The position numbers were made by a program, and so were the translations under genes. The notes beneath the pieces are model-generated. The model saw only the letters and a list, made by a program, of their open reading frames with translations. It searched no databases and was not told where the DNA came from. From Pseudomonadales bacterium (GTDB lineage: Bacteria > Pseudomonadota > Gammaproteobacteria > Pseudomonadales > Azotimanducaceae), in assembly GCA_021295935.1 (NCBI GenBank), contig JAGWBL010000083.1, forward strand, positions 1-5,786: a stretch of 5,786 nucleotides of DNA. Direction: 5' to 3'. Below are positions 1 through 5,543 of the stretch, in pieces (position 1 is the first letter of the stretch; each line of letters opens with the position of its first letter).

Positions 1-683
1 GCAAGTGAGCAGCAGAAGAACCAATGCCCTTTTTGGTTTGGCGCCTTGTTGACGCCGCGCTCGCTCTGAAAGCGGTTTGACTTCCAGAACCTCCATTCAC
101 ACTGGGTAGAGAACCAAAGAGACGGGTCGCAACGGTCCTTCAAGGAGAATTTGGCGCGCCACCGGGACGCGTTGGCGTGCGGACCCGGTTCAGGCATGGG
201 CAACCTGCACGCCAGCAACCGACTCCAGTTGCTCGCCTGCTGGAGGAACCGCCAGGCGAAATGGCCGGAGTGCCACGCGCACAAGGGCATTTCGATCTAC
301 AAGGAGGCTGGAGAGCGGCTCAGAGCCGAGATCCGCCTCGAAGGGATCAGAATTCAGGCGAACACGGTCAAGATCAACTGAGACCGATGGGACATTCACG
401 GCCCAGAACAGGAGCCTATTGGTCTCCCGCGCTCTGGATCCTACCGGGAATGGCGTCCGTGCGGAGTGGGAGTTCCAAGAAACGCTGGCAAGTTGCATCG
501 TCATCCGCGACATGCGCATCTTGGGTTCAACTGGCCACGAACAGTCTCGTTGGCGGGAGCCTGTTGGTTCGCAACCTATTGGCCCGCCAGCTGCGCAAAT
601 TGATTTCGACGAGCGGAGACCGCACGCTTCCGGTCGCTAGACTCGACTCGGCACTGGGCCGGCATTGGGTTCGCGCAAACCGT

Positions 684-698
684 GAGGTCCTTGACCTC
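684..698. repeat. Short perfect inverted repeat
   Basis: GAGGTC at 684-689 and GACCTC at 693-698 form a perfect 6-base-pair inverted repeat around a 3-base centre (CTT). It lies about 125 bases upstream of the small membrane-protein gene. It could be a regulator-binding site or a small hairpin. There is no T-tract after it, so it does not look like an intrinsic terminator. Chance occurrence is possible in GC-rich DNA. Confidence 0.35.
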
Positions 699-756
699 GA
701 TCCTGGATTGGGCCGAGGCTGACGACTTGGCGGATCTGTCGAGTGGGCCTGTTGAC

Positions 757-776
757 CCGGGGATAGCACCCCCCGG
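757..776. repeat. GC-only inverted repeat upstream of the PspC-like gene
   Basis: CCGGGG at 757-762 and CCCCGG at 771-776 pair perfectly over 6 GC base pairs around an 8-base loop. The repeat ends 44 bases before the ATG of the downstream membrane-protein gene. No run of T follows on either strand, so an intrinsic terminator is unlikely. It may be a leader hairpin, an operator, or chance. Confidence 0.35.
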
Positions 777-807
777 CGGAATTGCGATAAACTCTGCTCA
801 ACAGCAC

Positions 808-812
808 AGGGG
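808..812 (+). promoter_or_regulatory. Ribosome binding site deciding the start at 821
   Basis: AGGGG ends 8 bases before the ATG at 821. This favours the ATG over the in-frame TTG at 818, which would be only 5 bases from it. Confidence 0.6.
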
Positions 813-820
813 CAAAATTG

Positions 821-1108
821 ATGGCTGAACCGATAGAACACGATACCGAACAGACCGAAGCGACCGACACATCCTGTTGCGGACTTCGTTCCGCTTTCGG
901 CGGGGACGGTCCCCTGTTCTTGGGAGTTTGTTCAGGGATCGCCGGGCTCCCCGTGTGGCGAAACTTCAAGACTGGCTCATTCGAATTCGAGGTGAAGGCG
1001 GTACACATCCGCATTCTGGCCATCATCGCGGGCGTGTTCATTCCCCGCATCCTGATCATCGTCTATGTACTGGCGTGGTTTTTCGTGTTTCGAAACAGCG
1101 ACGAGTAA
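821..1108 (+). CDS. Small PspC-domain-like membrane protein
   Basis: This predicts a 95-residue protein with a polar, acidic N-terminus (about 1-30), the segment GVCSGIAG at 35-42, and a strongly hydrophobic stretch at about 63-90 ending in YVLAWFFVF. The family hallmark of PspC-like proteins is a GV-x-GIA motif, then a conserved Arg before a membrane span that ends in a Tyr/Leu/Trp-rich segment. GVCSGIAG, the Arg of VHIRIL (64) and YVLAWFF fit that layout. It would sit in the inner membrane; PspC itself takes part in the phage-shock envelope-stress response, but small stand-alone PspC-domain proteins mostly have no known function. Between the motif and the span there is a run of about 20 mainly polar residues where I expected a tighter link. 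Two adjacent cysteines (19-20) are unusual for a short cytoplasmic tail. The ATG at 821 is chosen for its AGGGG site. The gene stands alone and converges on the minus-strand operon. The domain call comes from pattern memory, not a search. Confidence 0.75.
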   Translation: MAEPIEHDTEQTEATDTSCCGLRSAFGGDGPLFLGVCSGIAGLPVWRNFKTGSFEFEVKAVHIRILAIIAGVFIPRILIIVYVLAWFFVFRNSDE

Positions 1109-1138
1109 GCCTCAGCTCTCACGCGTCACGGGTTGCCT

Positions 1139-1861
1139 TCAATCGAGCAGAAACCGCACCATCCAGTGCGCGAAGAGTTTCGAGTCGGTCGGATCGTGAA
1201 CCGTTTCCATTCCGTGCTGGTAGGCAGCTCCCAGCGACTCCCCGCGGATGTGCATCAGCTCCAGCGCATAGTCCGCTGTGAATTCGGGATGCCCTTGGAT
1301 CGAGAGGAAGTGTTCGCCCAGGGTCATTCCGGCGGTCGGGCAAAACTCGCTGGTGGCAAACACCCTGGCGCCTGAGGGTACCCGGGTGACCTGGTCCTGA
1401 TGGCTGCACAACATCCTTAGACGAACAGATCCGGGCACCATGAAAGGGTGTCGGTGCGTGATCCGGTATTCATGCACTCCGACTCCCCAACCTCGATCGC
1501 AACGTTCGGTCCGGCCATCCAGCGCCTGCGCGATCATTTGGTGCCCGAAGCAAATGCCGACCATCTTTCGACGTTGCTCGTGGAGCTCGACAACGAGCTC
1601 CTCCATCCGACGAATCCACGGCAAGTCGTCGAGTACGCTGGCCTGACTGCCGGTTGTTACGTAGCCATCGCACTGAGCGGAGTATTCGGGAATCTCGTCG
1701 TCGAAGACATTGAACGTGCGGTACTTCAGCGGTTTCGAATCGAGCTTCGGTTCGCTCAGCAGCGTCCGGAACATGCCTGCATAGCTGCCGAATTTCGCCA
1801 GCAAGTCCCGCCGGGGCCTTGCCGCGGCGAGAATGCCGACGGTGAACTCGGAATCGCTCAT
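1139..1861 (-). CDS. Class I glutamine amidotransferase-like hydrolase (gamma-glutamyl hydrolase candidate)
   Basis: This is a 240-residue cytoplasmic protein of the class I glutamine amidotransferase fold. The nucleophile elbow is GICFGHQ with Cys104, and the other two catalytic residues are His191 and Glu193 in QGHPEF, so the triad is complete. VTTGSQASV near 68-76 matches the oxyanion-side Gly-Ser region of the family. It stands alone, without a synthetase domain, so it probably does not feed ammonia to a partner in cis. Its start codon (ATG at 1861-1859) overlaps the stop of the upstream glutamine-synthetase-like gene in an ATGA. No Shine-Dalgarno sequence precedes it, which suggests translational coupling. 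With that partner, the likely job is hydrolysis of a gamma-glutamyl amide, as PuuD does for gamma-glutamyl-GABA, although the sequence is of the GMP-synthase-like amidotransferase type rather than a close PuuD match. The substrate is not known. The stop lies 30 bases from the convergent membrane-protein gene. Confidence 0.88.
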   Translation of the reverse strand: MSDSEFTVGILAAARPRRDLLAKFGSYAGMFRTLLSEPKLDSKPLKYRTFNVFDDEIPEYSAQCDGYVTTGSQASVLDDLPWIRRMEELVVELHEQRRKMVGICFGHQMIAQALDGRTERCDRGWGVGVHEYRITHRHPFMVPGSVRLRMLCSHQDQVTRVPSGARVFATSEFCPTAGMTLGEHFLSIQGHPEFTADYALELMHIRGESLGAAYQHGMETVHDPTDSKLFAHWMVRFLLD

Positions 1862-3186
1862 ATCGATTCAAAATAGCGTTCGAGTTGCCAGCTGTTGACA
1901 TGGCGCTCCGCCTGTTCGGACTCCCAAAGCCTCGTCGCGACGAAATGGTCCACGAATTCGGATCCGAACACCTCCCGTGCGACGTCGGACTGGCGAAGTC
2001 TTGAGGTTGCGCCGCGCAGCGTTGGACTGAACCGCTGGGCGGACGGCAAGGCATCCTCCAGGTCGTAGGCGTTTCCGATCACCGGTTCGGGTGGCTCCAA
2101 CTTTTGTTCGATCCCGCATGCCATCGCGGCGAGGGTGGCTGAAGCGGCAAGGTAGGGGTTGGCGTCAGCACCGGGCACGCGGTTCTCGATGCGTTGCGAG
2201 CCGTTGTCGCCCGGAATGAACCGAAATGCGCACGTTCGGTTTTCGCGGCCCCAAGTTGCAGCGGTCGGCGCCCATGCACCCTTGACCAACCGGGTGAAGC
2301 TGTTGACTGTGGGCGCCAGCAAGGGCAGCCACTCGGGGACATACCGCACCAGTCCGCCCAGCGCGTAACGCGCGATGTCGGAAAGACCGTGCGAATCGCC
2401 GACAAACTGGTTGTCTCCGGTTTCGGTTTCCAGCGAGAAATGGTAGTGGCCACTCTGCCCGGGATATCGCATCGACCACTTGGCCATGAACGTCGCGATG
2501 GCATCCCGCGGCTGAAAGTAGACCTTGGAGAAGGTCTTGAACAGATTCGCGCGGTCCGCGGCTTCCAGCCCGACCGATGGTTGCAGTGCCGCCTCCCAAA
2601 CTCCGGGTCCAGTTTCGCAATGCAGGCCCTCCAACGGCATGTTCCAAGCTCGGCAGTGCTGGAGCAAGCCCTCAAACATGTCTCGGCCAGCGGCAGCACG
2701 CAAGACCGAATAACCGAAATTGCCCGGAGTGAGAGGCACGAGGTCCTGGTAGTTCTTCGTTCGCACGGATGCTGGTGATTCCTTGAACACGAACAATTCG
2801 TACTCGAAGCCGGATCTGACCCTGAAACCCGCGTTGGACAACCTCTTGAGCACTCGTCGTAGGCATGACCGCGGACAGATCGGATGAAACTCGTGCTGCC
2901 CGTCGCAGAACTCTCCAATGTAGTACTCGGTACCCGCGTCGGGATCGGTTCTCTTCGAATCGGGCATCACGCGAAACTTGCAGTCCGGGAAACCGGTACC
3001 CCAGCCCGTGTAGCCGTCGAAGTCGTAGAGCTGGTCATCAACGTCCCAGCCGAACACGCAATCGCAGAATCCACCTCCCTTCTGCATGACGGAATGGAGT
3101 TTCGAACGATCCAGGAACTTGCCGCGAATCACGCCATCGATATCGGAAAGGCCGATCAAGGCGTGGGGACTTGGTGCTGGTGTCAA
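1858..3186 (-). CDS. Glutamine-synthetase-family ligase (gamma-glutamyl-amine synthetase type)
   Basis: This 442-residue cytoplasmic enzyme has the full glutamine synthetase fold. The N-terminal beta-grasp part begins with SDIDGVIRGK (14-23). In the catalytic part, FEYE carries the metal ligands Glu128 and Glu130. HCETGPGVWEAA supplies Glu191 and Glu198, GHYHFSL supplies His247, NRTCAFR (316-322) contributes to the active site, and RIENRVPGADANPYLA supplies Glu333 and Arg335. The family joins glutamate through its gamma-carboxyl to ammonia or an amine, using ATP. The protein is shorter than housekeeping GlnA, lacks the C-terminal adenylylation-site region, and has the D-x-DG-x-x-RGK start seen in PuuA-like enzymes. 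I therefore infer an amine rather than ammonia as acceptor, but the substrate cannot be read from sequence. The start is odd: the only upstream in-frame start codon is a TTG at 3186-3184 with no clear Shine-Dalgarno site; another TTG and a GTG lie at codons 10 and 19. It is the first gene of a two-gene operon with the hydrolase. Confidence 0.9.
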   Translation of the reverse strand: MTPAPSPHALIGLSDIDGVIRGKFLDRSKLHSVMQKGGGFCDCVFGWDVDDQLYDFDGYTGWGTGFPDCKFRVMPDSKRTDPDAGTEYYIGEFCDGQHEFHPICPRSCLRRVLKRLSNAGFRVRSGFEYELFVFKESPASVRTKNYQDLVPLTPGNFGYSVLRAAAGRDMFEGLLQHCRAWNMPLEGLHCETGPGVWEAALQPSVGLEAADRANLFKTFSKVYFQPRDAIATFMAKWSMRYPGQSGHYHFSLETETGDNQFVGDSHGLSDIARYALGGLVRYVPEWLPLLAPTVNSFTRLVKGAWAPTAATWGRENRTCAFRFIPGDNGSQRIENRVPGADANPYLAASATLAAMACGIEQKLEPPEPVIGNAYDLEDALPSAQRFSPTLRGATSRLRQSDVAREVFGSEFVDHFVATRLWESEQAERHVNSWQLERYFESI

Positions 3187-3265
3187 GAGGCACCCATCCG
3201 CAGGACAGCGCTCTTCATCTTACGAACGCAGTTTGTGGCGACTGTGGAGTAGTCGTTGGATAACT

Positions 3266-3469
3266 GTGCATGGTCTTGAGGCGTTCGAAGCCTCGCGAGA
3301 CGTGGAATTCCTTGATGTGGTAGAGAGAATTCGGTTCAAAGATCAAGAAAACAACAAGTTACAAGACAGGCCGAGTGTCCGAGTCTGGGATATCGAGCTT
3401 TCAGACTTTGAATCCGAGTCAATCGGCGCTCTGTGCATAAGTGTTGGAGTCCGTTGCGAGCGTCCATGA
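3266..3469 (+). CDS. Doubtful small hypothetical ORF
   Basis: A GTG at 3266 opens a 67-residue frame that ends at TGA 3467-3469. The frame is also open further upstream, but there it runs antisense to the ligase gene. I do not recognise the product. It is rich in acidic residues and has a mixed, soluble-protein-like composition (for example VEFLDVVERIRFK near 15-27), which is unlike the Arg/Pro-rich shadow frames elsewhere in this window. Against it: no ATG, no good ribosome binding site, and less G/C at third positions than the real genes. It could be a small gene, a remnant of one, or chance. Confidence 0.18.
   Translation: MHGLEAFEASRDVEFLDVVERIRFKDQENNKLQDRPSVRVWDIELSDFESESIGALCISVGVRCERP
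3278..3294. repeat. Operator-like inverted repeat
   Basis: GAGGC at 3278-3282 and GCCTC at 3290-3294 flank a centre containing TTCGAA. The 17-base element lies about 92-108 bases upstream of the ligase start on the minus strand, a position suited to a regulator-binding site. No regulator gene is present in the window, and a 5-base-pair arm can arise by chance. Confidence 0.3.
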
Positions 3470-3493
3470 ACCCGACAAGCCGGCCCCAACTCT

Positions 3494-3520
3494 GATGCCG
3501 GGCGGGTGGGCGCCAGCATC
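3494..3520 (-). terminator. Possible hairpin at the end of the CnoX-like gene
   Basis: GATGC-C-GG and CC-A-GCATC can pair, 7 base pairs with one mismatch, around an 11-base GC-rich loop. The hairpin overlaps the stop codon (3521-3519) of the minus-strand gene. No T-run follows on the minus strand, so termination would be weak or Rho-assisted; it may not be a terminator. Confidence 0.25.
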
Positions 3521-4373
3521 AGTGCATGATGTTGAACATCTCCTGTCGGAACTCCTGTGCTATCGGACTGTCCTTCGGCATCAACTGCATGATCCTGATC
3601 ATGACAAGCCGTCCGATGTCATCCCGAAAGGAGCGGTCAGCACTGAGGATCTGCAACGCTTGGTCGAGCGCCTCGCGGTAACGGCGGAGGTCGGCGAAAA
3701 GGATGGTGCAACGATACCGCGCTTCGAGATCCGACCCATCCAGTTCGACCGAACGGAGAGAGTCCTTCAGAGATCCCATCGCCCGCGCCTCCTGGGCGAT
3801 TTCGATGCGCGTCTGGGGACGAACCAGGTCAGGCGTCCCCGCCTTGATCGAGTCCACGACCTGATGTGCTCCGCTGAAGGCGCCACGCATAGCCAACACG
3901 TCAGCCCATTCCACGCGATACGAGGAGTTGTTGGGTTCTTCGGCCAAGGCCTGCTTGAGAATCTGGATTGCTCTCTTCCAGTCCTCGCGCTCGATGACGT
4001 CCTTTAGCGTGTGCTGAAGCCGTTCGCTGTCCGACTGGGTCAGCCGGTCAATCAGAGCCCGAAGAGTCTCTTCGGACTGACCGCGATCCAACTGGTCGAC
4101 GATCTGCCCGTTGTGGACGACTCGAATGCTCGGCACCGATTGGATGCGCAGGCTCTGGGCGATGGCACGATCGCGGGCGACGTCGCAATGGGCGAGCAGG
4201 AACTTGCCCAGGTACTGCTTGGCCAGCCGTTCGAGCGTTCGGTACATCTCGGCAGCTTCGGGAATCTGGGGGGTCCAGAGCAGCACGAAGACAGGCGTCG
4301 ACGTCGAGCGTTCGACCACCTCGGCCTCAAAGTTCTGGGCGCTGACCTCAACGATGGGGGACGCTTCTGCCAT
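3519..4373 (-). CDS. cnoX: CnoX/YbbN-like thioredoxin-fold TPR co-chaperone
   Basis: This 284-residue cytoplasmic protein has an N-terminal thioredoxin fold (about 1-112) followed by helical TPR-like repeats (about 115-284). The same two-domain plan and length are known for E. coli CnoX (YbbN), a holdase that protects proteins and hands them to GroEL/GroES and DnaK. Recognisable pieces are PVFVLLW (27-33), the cis-proline loop VPS at 80-82, NGQIVDQLDRG (88-98), a TPR-like stretch with AIQILKQALAEEPNN (135-149), and a C-terminal FRQEMFNIMH tail like the end of CnoX. The active-site segment after Trp33 reads TPQIPE, so there is no CxxC and not even the single Cys that E. coli has there. The only cysteines are Cys63 and Cys212, so it cannot act as a dithiol oxidoreductase through the usual site. 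I chose the ATG at 4373 because AGGAAGAG lies directly upstream; a TTG five codons earlier has no such site. It is transcribed away from rplM. The symbol is by similarity only. Confidence 0.87.
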   Translation of the reverse strand: MAEASPIVEVSAQNFEAEVVERSTSTPVFVLLWTPQIPEAAEMYRTLERLAKQYLGKFLLAHCDVARDRAIAQSLRIQSVPSIRVVHNGQIVDQLDRGQSEETLRALIDRLTQSDSERLQHTLKDVIEREDWKRAIQILKQALAEEPNNSSYRVEWADVLAMRGAFSGAHQVVDSIKAGTPDLVRPQTRIEIAQEARAMGSLKDSLRSVELDGSDLEARYRCTILFADLRRYREALDQALQILSADRSFRDDIGRLVMIRIMQLMPKDSPIAQEFRQEMFNIMH

Positions 4374-4381
4374 CTCTTCCT
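4374..4381 (-). promoter_or_regulatory. Ribosome binding site deciding the start of the CnoX-like gene
   Basis: Read on the minus strand, AGGAAGAG sits directly before the ATG at 4373-4371, with the AGGA core 4 bases from it. This supports the ATG over the in-frame TTG at 4388, which has only GC-rich DNA upstream. Confidence 0.5.
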
Positions 4382-4400
4382 GGTGCAAGACGCGGCGGTG

Positions 4401-4406
4401 ATTCTA
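4401..4406 (-). promoter_or_regulatory. Possible -10 element for the CnoX-like gene
   Basis: On the minus strand the hexamer is TAGAAT, 5 of 6 to the sigma-70 -10 consensus, 27 bases before the ATG at 4373. I found no good -35 hexamer at the normal spacing, so the call is tentative. Confidence 0.25.
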
Positions 4407-4548
4407 GCTCTCGAGCCCGGTTCACGGGGCGCATGGAAGCGGCTGCAAGCTGCCAAGGAGAGAATCCTGAACCTGCCAGGCGCCCGCCGAACAGGCCTCG
4501 GAGTCGGTCATGAGCCTCAGATGAGGAGTGGTTTTGCCTGCTGAGGTG

Positions 4549-4577
4549 TTGTGTTCAGGGCGAATCTTGCTTACCAT
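4549..4577 (+). promoter_or_regulatory. Candidate sigma-70 promoter for rplM-rpsI
   Basis: TTGTGT at 4549-4554 and TACCAT at 4572-4577 are separated by exactly 17 bases. Transcription would start near 4584 and leave a leader of about 28 bases before the L13 ATG. Both hexamers are partial matches (4 of 6), but the spacing and position are right for a ribosomal operon. A near-palindrome, CCTCA-GA-TGAGG at 4515-4526, lies just upstream. Confidence 0.45.
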
Positions 4578-4611
4578 TTGCGCCTTCCAGGTTCTGCACC
4601 GCGGCCCGTAA

Positions 4612-5040
4612 ATGAAGACCGTGAGCGTACGCCGGGAAGATGTTGTTCATGATTGGTGCGTCGTGGATGCGTCGCGCCACAATCTCGGCCGTTTGGCGGC
4701 GGAGGTTGCGCGGCGTCTTCGCGGCAAGCACAAGCCCAACTACACTCCGCATGTCGACACTGGCGACTACGTAGTGGTTGTCAACGCGGAGAAGGTAAAC
4801 GTGACAGGACGCAAGGAAACCGAAAAGGTCTACCATCGGCACAGCGGCTATCCCGGCGGGATCAAGTCCCGCACGTTGGGGGAACTTCGCGCCCGAAATC
4901 CTGAGCGAGTGATTGAAGTCGCGGTGAAGGGGATGCTGCCCAGGTCCAAGCTTGGGCGTGCGATGTACAGGAAACTGAAGGTCTACAGCGGGCCTTCGCA
5001 TCCCCACGGTGCACAGCAACCGCGCGAGCTCGAGTTCTAG
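4612..5040 (+). CDS. rplM: 50S ribosomal protein L13 (uL13)
   Basis: The protein is 142 residues long, the same length as E. coli L13. Hallmark segments are WCVVDA (15-20), LGRLA, RLRGKHKPNYTPHVDTGDY (35-53, the rRNA-contacting core), GGIKSRT, ERVIEVAVKGMLP (98-110), LGRAMYRKLKVY (113-124) and the AAQQP-like tail GAQQPRELEF. L13 is an early-assembling protein of the large subunit. It is first in the usual rplM-rpsI pair, 56 bases before rpsI, with a candidate promoter just upstream. The ATG at 4612 gives the family's conserved MKT start. No strong Shine-Dalgarno sequence precedes it; the upstream bases are GCGGCCCGTAA. Nothing in the protein is unusual. Confidence 0.98.
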   Translation: MKTVSVRREDVVHDWCVVDASRHNLGRLAAEVARRLRGKHKPNYTPHVDTGDYVVVVNAEKVNVTGRKETEKVYHRHSGYPGGIKSRTLGELRARNPERVIEVAVKGMLPRSKLGRAMYRKLKVYSGPSHPHGAQQPRELEF

Positions 5041-5079
5041 GCCTCGGGTCTTGCACACGAATCGGGCTGGGTCACGAAC

Positions 5080-5084
5080 AGGAG
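5080..5084 (+). promoter_or_regulatory. Ribosome binding site of rpsI
   Basis: AGGAG lies 12 bases before the ATG at 5097. The spacing is long but the match is good, and no closer in-frame start exists that would give the family N-terminus. Confidence 0.5.
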
Positions 5085-5096
5085 AGATCAACGCGC

Positions 5097-5492
5097 ATGG
5101 TCGCGACTGAAACAAGTTACGGAACCGGACGCCGGAAGAGTTCGACCGCACGGGTGTTCATCAGCCCCGGTGTCGGGACCATCTTGGTGAACAAGCGTCC
5201 GCTCGACGAGTACTTCGGTCGGGAAACCGCCCGCATGGTCGTGCGCCAACCGCTGGAAGTCGCCAACATGCACGATCGGGTCAACGTCACCGTCACCGTC
5301 AAGGGCGGCGGAGGCACGGGTCAGTCTGGCGCGATACGGCATGGCATCGCGAGAGCGTTGGTGGAATACGATGAGATTCATCGAACGCCGCTCCGGGCGG
5401 CGGGTCTGCTGACCAGAGACGCCCGGGAGGTCGAGCGCAAGAAGGTGGGACTGAAGAAGGCTCGAAAGAAGCCGCAGTTCTCGAAGCGCTAA
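5097..5492 (+). CDS. rpsI: 30S ribosomal protein S9 (uS9)
   Basis: The protein has 131 residues, the normal size for bacterial S9. Diagnostic parts are YGTGRRKSSTARVF (8-21), the DEYFGRETARMVVRQPLE region (37-54), GGGGTGQSGAIRHGIARAL (70-88), and a basic tail ending in KKARKKPQFSKR. In this family the long C-terminal tail reaches the decoding centre, and its last Lys-Arg contacts the P-site tRNA; both residues are present. It is the second gene of the rplM-rpsI operon, and petA starts 51 bases after its stop. There is no clear terminator in that gap, so some read-through into petA is possible. Confidence 0.98.
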   Translation: MVATETSYGTGRRKSSTARVFISPGVGTILVNKRPLDEYFGRETARMVVRQPLEVANMHDRVNVTVTVKGGGGTGQSGAIRHGIARALVEYDEIHRTPLRAAGLLTRDAREVERKKVGLKKARKKPQFSKR

Positions 5493-5543
5493 TCCGGCTG
5501 CGTCCATGGTGCCAAGGGGCCGGAGCAAGCTGGGAAACTTGAA

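Larger units (their letters stand above)
1..820. other. Unassigned region with no supportable gene
   Basis: I see no recognisable gene, RNA gene or mobile element in these 820 bases. On the plus strand one frame is open from about 70 to a TGA at 379-381, but it lacks a good ATG start. A TTG at 151 is preceded by AAGGAG at 142-147, only 3 bases away. The same frame is also open from 1 to the TGA at 67-69. A second plus-strand frame is open up to the TAG at 638-640, and a minus-strand frame is open over 519-190. Several of these read like protein, with many G/C third positions in the first, but none resembles a family I know and they overlap one another. The stretch could be a decayed gene, a lineage-specific gene or long intergenic DNA. 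Two GC-rich inverted repeats near its right end are listed separately. Confidence 0.5.
3187..3518. other. Intergenic region upstream of the ligase operon
   Basis: These 332 bases separate two minus-strand genes and are more AT-rich than their surroundings, mostly between about 3301 and 3420. They should contain the promoter for the ligase/hydrolase operon, but I found no convincing -35/-10 pair on the minus strand. They also hold an inverted repeat (3278-3294), two GAATTC hexamers 22 bases apart (3305-3310 and 3327-3332), and a possible small plus-strand ORF (3266-3469). On the minus strand an 11-codon ORF starts with ATG at 3218-3216, and its TGA overlaps the TTG start of the ligase. Confidence 0.6.

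Noticed and set aside
20..60. Intrinsic terminator from the T-run near 29-34 and the GGCG/CGCC pairing
   Set aside because: The T-run comes before the weak 4-base-pair stem rather than after it on the plus strand, and the stem is too short.
515..535. tRNA T-arm-like sequence GGGTTCAACTGG
   Set aside because: No matching acceptor, anticodon or D-arm could be fitted around it, and the second half does not pair as a T stem.
177..722. Long plus-strand open frame of 181 codons
   Set aside because: The product is dominated by Arg, Pro, Ser and Gly with low-complexity runs, has no family resemblance and overlaps other frames; it looks like a GC-rich shadow frame.
752..793. Sigma-70 promoter for the PspC-like gene from TTGACC (752-757) and TAAACT (788-793)
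   Set aside because: The gap between the hexamers is 30 bases, far from 17, and no better-spaced pair was found.
637..1059. Minus-strand open frame opposite the PspC-like gene
   Set aside because: It is antisense to a frame with a recognisable motif, membrane segment and ribosome binding site, and its own product has no recognisable features.
2079..2918. Minus-strand frame of 279 codons inside the ligase gene
   Set aside because: It is in a different register from the ligase, whose conserved motifs run through the whole region, and its translation is rich in Arg, Ser, Cys and Trp as in shadow frames.
4555..5151. Minus-strand open frame of 198 codons opposite rplM
   Set aside because: It is antisense to an unmistakable ribosomal protein gene; long antisense frames are expected from the codon bias.
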